Shown here: one piece after another, positions 38,613-50,270 of the stretch | Position numbering within the stretch: the first letter of the stretch is position 1 | How the letters are laid out: every line of letters starts with the position of its first letter | Origin: Larus michahellis | Taxonomy: Eukaryota; Chordata; Aves; Charadriiformes; Laridae | NCBI RefSeq assembly: GCF_964199755.1 | Contig: NC_133901.1 | Span: 5,805,016-5,869,015 of the forward strand | DNA: 64,000 nt | Direction: 5' to 3' | The notes under the pieces: model-generated | What the model saw: the letters and a program-made list of their open reading frames with translations, nothing else | Databases searched by the model: none | What the model was told of the DNA's origin: nothing | Position numbers and translations under genes: made by a program

Positions 38613-41189
38613 AAAAAATCTTGAATATAATGCACCACTTGCATTGTAGTTTGGCTCTGCGGCAAATGCATAGTTAAGATCAAAATATGTCAATTGCTTA
38701 ACTTGGACCATTCTTCTCCAGCAGTTGCTAAGATTATATTAAATTGTCTCACATGAGATTTACCTTATCAGTTCCAGTTCAGTGAATCTGCCCCAAATTC
38801 ACATAATTGTAGGATCAGACCCAGGCCATCACATCTCCAAAAGAACATTTTAAAACGGCAGAGCTCACAGTAAAGCCCTGCTGAGAGTCACACACTTCTG
38901 ACTAGTTTTGGGACAATTTTTGTCACATTTCCATTGAGTAAACTTTACAGTGACATTCATAGAGCTCTACAGAAGAAATGACAAAGGATCAGCACCAGCC
39001 CCTGTGATTTTCTGGCTGAAAGCACAGTCGCTTAATTAATTTTGACACATTCACAAGTATCTTTACCGTGTTTAGAATGACTTTCAATACCTACGAAGCG
39101 ATGAAAAACAGTAAGACTCCCATGAAGCTTGAAGAACACCTACTAAACCAGTATTGTTTCAAATAGATCACAGTTTGAATTAAACTCCCAGGTGAGGAAG
39201 TGCCTCTTGCTTTGTGCTGGACACTTAATGACTCCAGATGTGTTGAAGACCTGAGACGAACCGTGGAACCATGGAGCAAAACTGTTACTTCACCTACTCA
39301 TTAGCCAACCGCAACAACCACCAGCATCTTTATAAATGACAAGTTAGCACCAATTATTGCCACTTTGTCTCTTCTAAGACAAAAATCTTCCCTTGCAGAG
39401 CTGCAAATCCTTATGGCGTGTGAACACAAGACCTAGAACTACCTGTACGACCATGGCTACTGAGCCCACGGTCCTGATGCCCTTTAATAAGTGCACTTTT
39501 GATACAGTCAGATTCAAGAGGTTACTACATAGGTTTTGTAACTCCTAACCTAAAAAGAGGTATAAAGAGGCACTCTTGAAAATCTTTTAGTCTGGTTAAT
39601 TCAGAATACTAAAATAGAGATCAGTATTTCTTTATAATTACTTGGTTCTATACTAAAGAACAACCTGTCTAAACAGGCAAAATAGCACCAAAATGTCTTT
39701 GTTCTATTATGTGCCCAACAGCAGCTGTTGAATGGCGTCAGGATGTTTTAAAGCTGACTTAATCAAACTACCGTGCAGTAAAGGCACATTGAAATCCCTC
39801 ATATAAGGAACACAGAGATTATTTCTAAGCACCTATCCTTGCTTAACATCTGCTTTCTCCATGCAAGACAAAACTCTTTTACGCGTTAGAAGGTACTGTT
39901 TCAGGAGAGCTGCTGCACAGTTTGACTTGACAAACCACTGAGAAACTCAACTGACAAGACCGGAGAATGCAGAAAGCCAGAAGAGCCTGACAGACAATAT
40001 CCTGCTCTTTGGAAGACACTCAGACGTAGCAAGATACAGATGGAGACCTTCCAAGCAGTCAATCCACACTAGAAACGTGGTACATATTCTTAAATTAATT
40101 AACAACTTATTGAGGACTCTGCTGGACTCTTCCTCAGTTGCAAGTTTGAAATCAGATTGGATGCTTTTCTAGAACATATGATGTTATTCAAAGCGGAATT
40201 AATTTGGTGAATCCCACTTGTTTCTGTGCAATGTGACTTTGCAGTGGATCCACATTCGCTTCATAATCCTTGAAACGCTCATTAAACTTCACGCTGGTCG
40301 TCACGCGGGTTTACAAAGTCACTTCTACGTGGTGTGGCTCGCTGCAAGTTGATATGTTACATACTGCTTATCCTGATACGCTTTGGAACTGGTCTTACTA
40401 AAAACACGTCCAGGATTTCACACAATGAATTATATTATATATCAGAAAGAACGTCCAGAGCAGATTAATGGAGGGGTAAGAGGCTAGAAATAAATACATG
40501 AAACAGATTCAGCTTTTTAAAAGGATCCAGCTACTAAACGGCCTCTGTAGTCTTCCATAAGAAGTGTGAATACTTCAGTACAATTCAAGCTGAATTGAAT
40601 AGCTGTTTTCATATCCAAATTCAAATACCGTCTGTGCATATAAAACAGTTCATTTATTAGTCCAAATGTTACTGTTGTAGAGCTCTTGGAAAAATATTCC
40701 CTCTTTCTTGAGTTTGTTCTTCATAAAAAGGAAGCTTTGGAGGGCCACCTAGAGAATTAAGCAGAAACACAGCTTCAGGTCTATATAACATAATACTGAA
40801 ATATTATATAGATTATACACTTTACACTTAAATAACTCAATAAATGATACTCCTCAAAAGAAGGTAGAGGACTGAGTTAGACTGACCTCCTCACAGAGGC
40901 AGAGAGCAGGCAAAACAATAAAACACCTCTCAAACAATAAAACACCTCACCAACTCCTATCATTCTGTGATTCTGTGAAATGGAAGGTTCCCAAAGCGTT
41001 TCCCAAACTAAATGCAGCATTGTATGGTATCACCATCAAGCCAGTTGTGATTAGAAAACAAGTGGAAGGAAATTTTCACTCAGTACTCTACCTCATGAAG
41101 AGAAATTATCTAAATTAAAACAAACAAACAAAAAAACCCCAAGCCCTTTTGCGATAGCGTGATGAGCACTTCAGCACACTCACAAATCA
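38613..41189. other. AT-rich DNA downstream of MEGF6
   Basis: No exon was recognised. This would be the region just beyond the predicted MEGF6 3' end. It contains a CR1 tail relic at 40945-40978 and a small duplication of CAATAAAACACCTC at 40916-40949. Confidence 0.45.
40945..40978 (+). mobile_element. CR1 3' tail relic
   Basis: CCAACTCCTATCATTCTGTGATTCTGTGA matches the end of a CR1 element with two ATTCTGTG tail units. Only the last few dozen bases of the element can be recognised. Confidence 0.6.
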
Positions 41190-41590
41190 ATCCAGATCTA
41201 TTTTCCAATGTTTTATTGCCTTATCTGGCTTATCACATCTCACCACGCTCTTCAAAACCTGCCACCTCTACAAAAAGTATGCGAAAGCGACAGCATGCAC
41301 AGCAAGCAAACCTCCTTATTCATCTTACAGAGGCTGCAGATATCAACTATTTCAGGGCAAGATTTCCTACTGGCAGGCACAGAAGAGCATACAGCCCTCC
41401 GGCACAGCTGTGCTGGAGGGAGCCTCGGGAATCCATGAGCAAGCTGTGCAAGATCTCCACTTCACAGCCTGCTCTGATGGGAAACCACTGCACTGAGTCA
41501 GTTCAGCTTGGCCAAGACCTCCCAACCACCTGGAACGACTCCTGGCATTCGCAGTGTCTGCTGGCATTTGCACCCTCAGGCGTCTGGACC
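41190..41590 (-). CDS. MEGF6: MEGF6 candidate terminal exon N (C-terminal tail and 3' UTR)
   Basis: A pyrimidine-rich acceptor (GTGCTGTCCTCCTAAG) ends just before 41590. Splicing exon M onto it gives a G/GG glycine codon and an open frame to a stop at 41367-41369, about 75 codons. The frame starts GSRRLRVQMP and is arginine-rich; mammalian MEGF6 has a 35-residue tail starting with two glycines and containing RL. The resemblance is weak and the tail is twice as long. A poly(A) signal lies about 150 bases beyond the stop. If this exon is wrong, the real tail lies elsewhere below 41840. Confidence 0.33.
41212..41217 (-). terminator. MEGF6: Candidate MEGF6 poly(A) signal
   Basis: AATAAA on the minus strand, followed by a GT-rich downstream element (reverse complement of about 41172-41190, TTTGTGAGTGTGCTG). 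This is the first well-formed minus-strand signal below the last EGF exon. Confidence 0.45.
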
Positions 41591-41839
41591 CTTAGGAGGA
41601 CAGCACACACCAACACAACCCTTCCAAGCAAAGCTGCTGCCATCACAGGCTCTGAGTTTTTCACCAGAGATGGAAATGCAGAACGGCTTCTGCCTCACAG
41701 AGCCCGACACCAACTGCGGTGCTCACTGCTGAGCACCACGTTTGCGTGGTGCGTCGATACTCCTGTCCAAACAGACTACTGACCACCAACGCATGATTTC
41801 TTCTACTAAGAAATGCTGCACATCTCCAGCTTGTGTTAC

Positions 41840-41968
41840 CTTCTTTGCAGGTTGGCCCCATCCACGTGGCTGGGCATACACAGTTCCCGTTGTACGGATT
41901 GCACTGGGATTTGCTGGCACACTGGCACCGCAGGGAGCAGTCAGGGCCGTACCGGTCGGACCTGCATT
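41840..41968 (-). CDS. MEGF6: MEGF6 exon M: last EGF repeat
   Basis: 129 bp with a strong acceptor (ACTTCTGTCCTTCCAG) and donor GAAG/GTAACA. It starts ECRSDRYGPDC and ends WMGPTCKEG. The pattern matches the final repeat of mammalian MEGF6, which also ends MGPTC and is followed by a short basic tail. One structural glycine is replaced (CPATWMG where other repeats have P-G-aromatic-x-G). Eight cysteines are kept. There is no in-frame ATG at the 5' end. Confidence 0.9.
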
Positions 41969-44433
41969 CTGGAAGGACAGAAGTGTTTGGAAGAGGGTGA
42001 ATGCTCCCTAGTAGTCCCCGTGTTCTCTGGGATCAGGAAGCTACTTAGACACCCACCTCTGTTAACATTAAACCATGACATTTTGGAAAGCCTTGCAATT
42101 TTCAAGTTTCATCTACCACACGGTCTGCCCAAACTGTAGCCCAGCTGTCCTAAAGAAGTTCCCAGAATGGAAATCATTACTGGTCTGAAAAACAGGGGCC
42201 GACAGCCCAACAGAAAAGATCTTGGTATCTGCTCAGGAAAGTTACTGTCAGCATCCTGGACCCACGCTATCTCCTGCACCTCTCCCCTGCACGGCTTGGC
42301 TGTCAGCCTGCGCCAGCAAAGAGCCTTCGCTCAGAGAATGAGAAATTGAAAATTAAACCATTTTATATATCCCCTTATGTCTTACTCCGACCGCACAATT
42401 CTGCTGCCTCCTGGCAAATTAAAATCAGAAAACGTCTCACTCCCAAATACAAACACGTTTCATACCTAGGCTGAGAAGTTCTCATTGCCATTTTTTTAAC
42501 GCAGTCAGAGCAATGGCATGAAGGAAAAGCGAGCAGCAGGTCACGAGGCAGGGCGCTAAGTACACTGTAAACAATAGCCCTCTCTCCCTCGCCTCGCTAG
42601 AAAATACTGTAAATAACCGAGGCGCTCACTTTCTCACACCGGCACCATTAGGTAAATAAAAGCGCTGCTGAGCCCCGCATCAGCTGCAGCCCCAACACGT
42701 GGGAGAACTCTCCCCGTGCGCTCGGAGCTCGGCCTTTTCAATTAGGAAATGTTATGAGAAAAGGTCTCCCCGAACACCTCTGGACCTGATTTTAATTTAT
42801 GTAATACCACATTTTCATGTTAATAACAACGTGTATTTAAGACATCTGTTTGAAAGTCTGCAATGTTAATTTACTACAGAAAAAGAACGCCCATAAAAGT
42901 CTGTTATATTCTCTCTCTCTTTTTTTTTTTTTTTTTTTAATTAACATTTTGCCTGTTTAATGGGTGCTTTACCAGAGTTCAAATTAAAATCAGGCCTTTT
43001 ATCTTTATGGCCGCTGCACAGTCACAGCTGCTCACAGTTATATCACAGATGAACTGAGCCTAATTGAAAATAAAAATGCAAATAAAACCTACCCCATAAC
43101 AGCTTTTCATGGAAGGGGGCTACCCTAGCTGATTTAAGAAAAATAAAAATGAGTCCTAGAGTTTTGCAAGAAGCAAAACCTGGGTTCGCATTGTCGGTGC
43201 TGAGCTTCCCCCTTGCGTTCCACTTCTGCCTAAAATTTTGCTGGAAAGGCCCCGGCTGCCCAGCGCCGCGCTGGCTGCGGGGCCGGCTGACGTCCCCTGT
43301 CGGACCAGCGCCTGCAGGCTGGGTGGCTTTGGCTTCTGACCACAGGACAGTGCAGAGAGGGGAAAAAAAAAAATAATATCATTTTCCATTTTTGTTTTGC
43401 AGGTTGCACTAGCACTTAAGCTCCCAGCAATTACCTCACATTAATAACAGGCTGTTTAAAGCTGTTTCCTGCCCTATCCCTAGAACAAAAGGAGAAATAA
43501 CATTCCCTCGCTGTGATTCGGGGGCTCGGGAGGATTGTGGTTCCTGGTGTGAACCTCCAATCTCAGCACACGGACTTTCCCTCCTTTTATCTTGTTTGCC
43601 ACAGCGTTAGGGTCACAAATCTCTTCTTACACTTGCTTAAACGACTGCAACTCCTTTTACTCCAATGATCACCCTAAATTTACTCCATTGTAACTGTGAT
43701 CAGAGTCTGGCTCAAGAATCTTGCCTGCCCTTGCTGCCTCTCAACCCTGCAACCATCTCATCGGGGTACAGCGGTGGGACTGATCTTCCCTACAGGAAAA
43801 TTTTCTCACCTATTTTTATACCCTTGTTACAAGACAACTCTGCTGTCGTGGGCCAACCATTTCCCAAAAAAACAGTGCCTGTGCTGCAAATGAGGGAATT
43901 TTATGTGGATTAAATGTTCCCCGACTACTGCTGAACCCCAAAGGCAGGCAGAGCTGCTGCAGCTCCGCTACCCTCATCCGCAGGGATTCCTCCCTGCTTC
44001 CTGGGGAAGCAAACCCAGAGCTGGACGTACGTTCGCATTGGTCTGAAAAGGATGACAAATGTCCCTGTGAAAAAACACACTGCAATCGGATCCCTCCATG
44101 CCCATTTGCACCCTCTGGAGTCTTCCCAACTGCGTCTGCAAAACCGTGGGCTTCTTGGTGTGCTCTTCACTAGCGCACTTTCTCCAAAGCTAAAGGCAAA
44201 CGACATTTTACAGCTGACCCATAAACAGTTTTCCTAGGGGTGTATCAATTTAAACATTGACTAAATCAAGAGGTACAGCCTGTTGATAAAGCTGTTGATA
44301 ACCTGAAGAGTAATTTGCTACCAACAATGTGTTCTTAAATACCAGCAAATGTCCTTTCACAGTTACGCTTAGACCAACAGGTCATATTGGTTTAACTATA
44401 CATAGTCCAGCCCTTAGAAAACATTACCCTTAC
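41969..44433 (-). other. MEGF6: MEGF6 intron between exons L and M
   Basis: 2465 bases between donor 44433 and acceptor 41969. No further EGF exon is visible. It contains a T-run at 42920-42938 and short CpG-bearing patches near 43240-43330. Confidence 0.8.
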
Positions 44434-44559
44434 CGATGTTACACTTGTCTCCAGTCCTCCCGGGTGGGCAAAGGCACTTCCCAGTCTCTGGATCACAAGG
44501 AGCATCTCCGCAGTCGCACTGACGCTGGCACCTCTCTCCAAACCAGCCCCTGTCGCAGC
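44434..44559 (-). CDS. MEGF6: MEGF6 exon L: penultimate EGF repeat
   Basis: 126 bp with acceptor CTTGCCGTCAG and donor ATCG/GTAAGG. It begins GCDRGWFGERC and continues CDCGDAPCDPETGKCLC and PPGRTGDKCNI. This closely follows the second-to-last repeat of mammalian MEGF6 as I recall it, and is the main reason for naming the gene. Eight cysteines are present. Confidence 0.92.
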
Positions 44560-45232
44560 CTGACGGCAAGAGCGCTTTTTTAGATGCACGTTTGAATGGC
44601 AAGACGTACATTAAACCGCAGGAGTTTTTCCAGGATGTCTCAGAGGAAAGCTCATAAACTCTCCACTGAAGCTCGTGTAAATGCCAAGTTTAATGAAGGA
44701 TCGAACATAGTGGAATAGGCATAATATTTATATGAACTCTCCTTATGTTGAGTTTGTCTGATCTAACCTATCAAAGGTATCTGTAAATCTGTCCCAGAAA
44801 TGTAACTAGCACTTATTTTCATTTTTAATTAGAACTCTCTAGAAGACCATTCCATAACACTCAACGGGTCTGACATGCAACCATTTAATAATCTTATTGG
44901 GAGTTTTAGAAGCAAATTTAGGATCAGTAAAAGGACTTATTTTTAATAAATGACATGTGGAACTCATTGCTGCAAGACATCACAGAGACCAGGACTTTCA
45001 CCCTATTAATCAGAACCAGATTAGTTAATTTTAACGAATGAGAACGCCCAGCTATGTAACAGGTAAACAGTCCTAAATCCAGTGTTTGAGGATATTCAAA
45101 AAGCTCAAAATATGGAAGCAGCTGCTCTCAACAAACAAATACTTGACTAATGACATGGCGCTTTTTGAGTTTTATTTTGGTTTTTTTTGTTAGTTTTGTT
45201 TTTTTTCTTGTACGTTAGAGGGGCGCAAGTAC
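44560..45232 (-). other. MEGF6: MEGF6 intron between exons K and L
   Basis: 673 bases; AT-rich, with T-rich runs at 45173-45210 just below the exon K donor. No other feature seen. Confidence 0.8.
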
Positions 45233-45361
45233 CTTTCTCGCAGTGGACACCTTGATAACCCAAAGGACAAACGCACTCTCCTGTCACCGCATCGCAGCTC
45301 GCTCCATTTTTACAGGCACACGCATGAAGACAGCTTAGCCCATAGAATCCAAGGGGACACC
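45233..45361 (-). CDS. MEGF6: MEGF6 exon K: EGF repeat
   Basis: 129 bp with acceptor CATTTTTCAG and donor AAAG/GTACTT. It starts RCPLGFYGLSC (the arginine codon is split with exon J), continues CACKNGASCDAVTGEC and ends GYQGVHCEKG. Eight cysteines, no ATG in frame. The intron separating it from exon J is 277 bases. Confidence 0.9.
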
Positions 45362-45638
45362 CTGAAAAATGACAGTATCTAGTGAGGAAGGTTTATGAGG
45401 AAAAACATACATCCCTTTAAAATCCTATGCATTCTCAGCTACGTTCCCTGCGAGCCAACAAAAGTGGTATTCACCGTTAACTCTAATGATGCCATGTGCT
45501 TTCAAACTTGTACCACTCAGATCTGGAGGCAGCTGGGAGATCTGGGACACCCCAAAACAGAACCGACAAGGTGTTTACGTGACCCCAAAGCCCCACGTCC
45601 CCATTGCTGTTGGAAACCAGGGCACCGTGCTTACTTAC

Positions 45639-45767
45639 TGTGCTCACAGGAGTGGCCGTAGTAACCCTCGGGGCACCGGCAGCAGCCCGTGAACCTGTCG
45701 CAGGTGCCGTTGTGCTGGCATGAGCAGTCCAGGCCACAGCCAGACCCGTACTTCCCTGGGAGACATT
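45639..45767 (-). CDS. MEGF6: MEGF6 exon J: EGF repeat with a ninth cysteine
   Basis: 129 bp, with acceptor CCTGCCAGCAG and donor CACA/GTAAGT. It begins ECLPGKYGSGC and ends GYYGHSCEH. The TG-x-C segment, where x is normally a non-cysteine residue, reads TGCCRC, giving nine cysteines instead of eight; both codons are TGC. HNGTC is a good N-glycosylation sequon. The extra cysteine could pair outside the repeat or be a sequence error; the splice sites and frame are otherwise normal. Confidence 0.9.
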
Positions 45768-48026
45768 CTGCTGGCAGGACACAGACAGAAAAACAGACAA
45801 ACAAAAAAATATCACCGCCCTTACCCAGAAAAGCTCTTATGTGACAGCTGGTATAGCTGAGATATGATGCCCATACAATAACTTGCAGAGCCAAGGAGAA
45901 CGTTTGTTATGAAGACACAGCGTTTCTGCACAACTATGATGCATTTACGTACTTCCATGAGAAGTCTTTTATAATATAGAGATGTTCAAACAGCAGTTCC
46001 CTTGTACTTTTTATAGTCTACCTTTGTTAATTTGTCTCTTCATATAGTCAATGTTGAACTCATACCATGTCTCGTAAAGCCACAGAGGAAATGGTATCAT
46101 TTGTATCTTCTTTTTTTTTTTTCTTCTCTATCTACAGCAATATTTTCTTTTAGACACTTAGAAAGTGTGAAAGAAAACACATCGCTTTTCCTCCTCTGTG
46201 TTATCATTGGAGTTCACGCTATTCCAATTCCTAATAAAACCCATAGGATCACTTCTTCACACATAGCAACAGACTTTCCATGTATAATGAGATATCTGCT
46301 TTTACAGAACTAAAGACATCTCCAATTACTGAAAGCCAAGTCATGTACAGATGACTATGCCAGTATAATTAACCTAGGCATCATTTCTGCATAAGTTAAC
46401 TTCCCACTGCTGTGCTGATTTGAATCTGGGCAGACCAACTTAAATGAGAGAGGCCATCCAAATAATCAGATTCGTAACTCCGCAAATGTCAGGCAAGATC
46501 TTTTGCGAGCATCATATCTAATCACTAGAAAAAGGATGCCTGATTAGCTGTCTTTGATTTCTAGTCAAAACACGCTCAAAACCACACTGCTGTGGAAATC
46601 AAGACTCAAATTTCCAATAACCTGTCTATCCCTGTCAAAAGATAAACAGTGAAGCTGTTTCCAGTGATATAACACACAGTCCTGTCTGCGGTGTGTGCAT
46701 ATCTGCCCCCCAAGCTTGACACCAGAGGTGTTTTATCTAAGCACATCTATAAGATACACCGACTACCCACCGCTGCACGTGGTGACACCTCCACGACCCT
46801 ACTGGGGCTTTGCAACCCATGGATGGTCACAGAGATTTCAAGAACAGACAAACCGAGATGCATACAGGCGGCCTATGCAATGTGAAGTTAGCCAATTACT
46901 GGTAAAACGCACTTTTTTTTGGGGGGGGGGGGGGGGGTGGGGTGTGTGTACTTTAGTGCCTGTCCACAGTGGTGTTCACGTTGTGAGTGGCTCCATGCAG
47001 TTAGCATCTTTCCTTTTCTGCACGCACACATCCGTGAAGCAGGTCCCGGAGTCTTCTCAGGTGCAAAGTGAAACAATTGCATAGAATTCTGCTAGAAAGT
47101 ACCACTTCTACGTGACGCTTTTATACTGGGACACCCCCCTGCAGAGACCAGTTCTGGGCAAAGATACGCATGGAGTTTGAGGTGGATATTCTACAGATAC
47201 CAGGGACAGAAAGGCTGTAAATGAGGGACCGAGAGTGTGTTGGGAAGGTTGTACTGTGGCAGTTATACGATGTAACAATGACATTGTCTTGAATGTGAAC
47301 TCAGAACTAACTATTTATTTGACATCATACCAGTAAACTCATGGTTTCCTGAACATTTACATTCATAATTTACAGCTATCTCTTACCTGGAGAGAGAAAT
47401 GGGAACACAGAAATGCAGAATGACTTTTGGGAGATGGACAGAAAGACGTGGAAAAGCTCTACTCTGGGCTGGCAGGAGGGTTTCTGGAGTGAAAACCGAG
47501 CTTGTTCTGTTTAAGTGTGCTTTGTCTTGGGTATGGGAGAGCTGCCATGGGGAAATCAGGGTGAGATAGCGAGACAGTCTCAGTTGCTTTGGACAGATGT
47601 TGTCAGAACTGTACTAACAGGGAAGTCAATACATGGGAAGTTCAACTACAGTCCAGTGTCAAAGGGAAAGGGAATAACAAGAGAGAACATAAGAGAGGAG
47701 GGAGCTGCTGGCTTCTGATGACTTTGGAGGAGCACATGAAAGAAGATACAAAACAATGTTCCCATGAAGAAAAGAACACAAAAGCTGGGCAGAAGAAATG
47801 AGTCCACGCAATGGAATTTATGAGAGTTACAGAGCAGGACGCACAAGGAAACTGCCTCTGAAAAGAGAGACCTAAATATTTAACTAGGGGCGGTTCTGTG
47901 TGAGAGAAACTACAGAGACGAAGGCAGCTGGGAGACAGTCTACTTAAGCAAAAACTGTCTCCTTCTGTGGGTCTGTAGATACTGCATTGAACGTACACAT
48001 CTGCTATCACCAAAGCAGAAAATTAC
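45768..48026 (-). other. MEGF6: MEGF6 intron between exons I and J
   Basis: 2259 bases with no extra EGF exon seen. It contains a run of 8 T followed by 17 G at 46913-46937 with a GT tail, and several T-runs near 46110-46122. Confidence 0.8.
46913..46950. repeat. T8-G17 homopolymer tract
   Basis: Eight T followed by 17 uninterrupted G, then GGGGTGTGTG-like sequence. Such tracts can form G-quadruplexes and are prone to sequencing and assembly error. Confidence 0.85.
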
Positions 48027-48155
48027 CTTTCTCACACGATCTTCCTGTCCAGCCGAGCCCGCAAGTGCAGTTGCCATCCACGTGGTCACAGATACCACCG
48101 TTCTGACAGGCACACGTCAGCTGGCAGTTGGGGCCGTATTGTCCCTGGGGACACA
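48027..48155 (-). CDS. MEGF6: MEGF6 exon I: EGF repeat
   Basis: 129 bp with acceptor ATTCTCTGTAG and donor AAAG/GTAATT. It begins VCPQGQYGPNC, continues CACQNGGICDHVDGNC and ends GWTGRSCEKG, with eight cysteines. GNCTC contains an N-C-T sequon. There is no ATG in frame, so it was found by reading between splice sites. Confidence 0.9.
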
Positions 48156-48841
48156 CTACAGAGAATTAACAAAGTTTGAAAAAATATAAAATTAAACTAA
48201 CATCCCCCAAAAGAATGAAGGTGACAGGGAATAAATAGAAACACATGCTCCCCAGAGAGTATCCCAAGTGCCCGGTGTCTCCCAAGGGCTGTGGGACACT
48301 ACTCCGGGCCTATTAGCAGTTTCATCCGAACACTCCCTGTCTCGAGATATCGCCTTGCTTGGCTGCACTCCACGTTTGCTCATCCTGCTCTCCTCCGTCT
48401 GTCCCATCTGACAACTCCTCCTCTTCAGCAAACCCTCTCCCTTCACTTTTTCAGCTCAAGCAATTTGTTTCTAAATTTAGTCCCATCCGTCCACAGGGCC
48501 CTCACACCGCTCCCGTTGTGTGGTACACATCCCCCATCTTTATGTTCTGTTCGGGCCGCAGTCTCTGAAACCGGTCACTTCAGCTTTGAGGAGAAACCAC
48601 TGCAAGGGTACCAAGCGTGGTGGAGCAAAGCGGTGAGATGCGGGCAGGAGACGGGGGTAGGACAAAGGCAGGGTGACAGAGCGGAGAGGGACAGAGGCCG
48701 AGCACACAGCAAACTGCAATGTTATCAAGCAAAGGCATTGGGAAACACAGCTATAAACAATGTTTGGCGCTGAGTTTTATTTGCTGGTTGTTATAAGTAT
48801 GTGCCCAACTGACGAGATGACCTTGGGTCCCGCTTTGTTAC
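48156..48841 (-). other. MEGF6: MEGF6 intron between exons H and I
   Basis: 686 bases. A plus-strand 160-codon ORF (48291-48773) crosses most of it, without recognisable domains; it is probably chance in moderately GC-rich DNA. Confidence 0.8.
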
Positions 48842-48967
48842 CTTGCTGACAGCTGGTCCCCATTTGGCCGGGAGGACAGGTACACTTGCCAGTCCGTGGG
48901 TCACACTGACCTTTACCGCATGCACAGAACAGAGTGCAGTCCTTCCCGTATCGGTTTTCAGGGCAAG
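48842..48967 (-). CDS. MEGF6: MEGF6 exon H: EGF repeat
   Basis: 126 bp, with acceptor GTTTCCTTCAG and donor CAAG/GTAACA. It begins CPENRYGKDC and has a short loop CACGKGQC, which accounts for the missing codon. It ends GQMGTSCQQ. The segment between cysteines one and two lacks the usual first glycine (PEN instead of P-G), but all eight cysteines are kept. Confidence 0.9.
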
Positions 48968-49838
48968 CTGAAGGAAACACGGCCTTTTGTTAAACACCCT
49001 GGGCATCCAATGGCAGTTTTCATTTGTAACGTAGGCAGGATCTTATAGGTAGAGTTGGCTTTGGGCTTATTTCAGCTAAAGTGCCCGAAAGCAACAACTA
49101 TGAAACCAAACCCCATCCAAAGACATAACTGCCTCTTCCCCTGAAACTTTACTTGAGGTTAAAAATATAATCCGTGGTTTCACATGGAACGTTTACCAGG
49201 TTCCCTACCCAAAAGGTGAGTGTACAACTGAAACATCAGCTGCTCATCCTCCCAGCTAAAGACGTCTTTCCTTCTTTAATATTGAAGCTGTCCTACACCG
49301 AAGAGCAAAGCTACAGGCTACTAACCTTCAAAGCATTGCCTTTCTGCGAATAAGCTGAAGAGAACTTCACAGGGATCATACCTTTGGAAATCGCACAGAA
49401 ACTCAGCCACACAATTTAGCTCTCAAACAGAGAAGAGTAGGGTTGCCATGGAGTCTTTACCAGTTTTGCCATGACAAAACTTGATCTTTTTCCCATTTAT
49501 TGAAACTAATGGCACCATAGCGTGAAGCAAAATATTGAGATAATTTCTCAACCTAGAAATTTTGGACAGGAAGAAGGAACTTGAGCAATTCATGCTGAGC
49601 TGGCTCTAGGAATGAATTTGGGCAAGCGGGTTGTAATCCTGGGATGAGTGTCCTTGCTTCTACGCACGCAAAAGAGAGGGAAAATATTTTGCGAGAGATT
49701 TCTTACAAAGCTGGAATCCTGATTTACAATTCAAGGAGGAGGTAGCTGGGATCTGTCTGTTTTTCGACTGACAAGCTTTTACGCAGATTATTCTCTCTGC
49801 TGTTTTATGAAAGAAGCAGAACATGAATGTTGGCTTAC
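48968..49838 (-). other. MEGF6: MEGF6 intron between exons G and H
   Basis: 871 bases of mixed composition with no other feature seen. Confidence 0.8.
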
Positions 49839-49967
49839 TTTTACTACAGTCGGCTCCAATGAAACCAGGCGCGCAATCACAAGTTCCCGACGCAGGGTTG
49901 CAATGGCCTCCGTTCATGCATTTACAGGGGGTTTGGCAGTTTGAACCGTAAGTACCTTTCGGACACC
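49839..49967 (-). CDS. MEGF6: MEGF6 exon G: EGF repeat
   Basis: 129 bp after the largest intron in the window (4531 bases). The acceptor is TCTTTCAAAACAG and the donor AAAA/GTAAGC. It starts [10 protein letters not shown], has a classical CMNGGHCNP turn and ends GFIGADCSK; eight cysteines. The C/GG junction with exon F makes arginine. Confidence 0.92.
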
Positions 49968-50270
49968 CTGTTTTGAAAGAACAAAACAGCAATTAGGCTA
50001 TGTTGCTACTGGGGCCACTGCATTTCACGTCATAAGCACTTCGTTGCTTTCAACCAAAATTAGATTTTAATTTTCTAATTCTCTTCACTTTTAGCAGGCC
50101 AGGAGTGGGCATCAACAAGCAGACGGTTGCCTGCAACGCACTGCTCAGGGCAGCAAGGCGGCGCTAACTTGCAGTGTCAATCCCTTGGAGAGCTGGACTG
50201 CTGCCACCAAGCCTGGTCCGACTGCTCCTGGCGCTGCCTGCTCCTCAGACATGACGTTAGCAAGAAAAAC

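Noticed and set aside
48291..48773. 160-codon plus-strand ORF in a MEGF6 intron
   Set aside because: It lies between two firm exons on the other strand, shows no domain and has a purine/pyrimidine-biased composition that lowers stop frequency.
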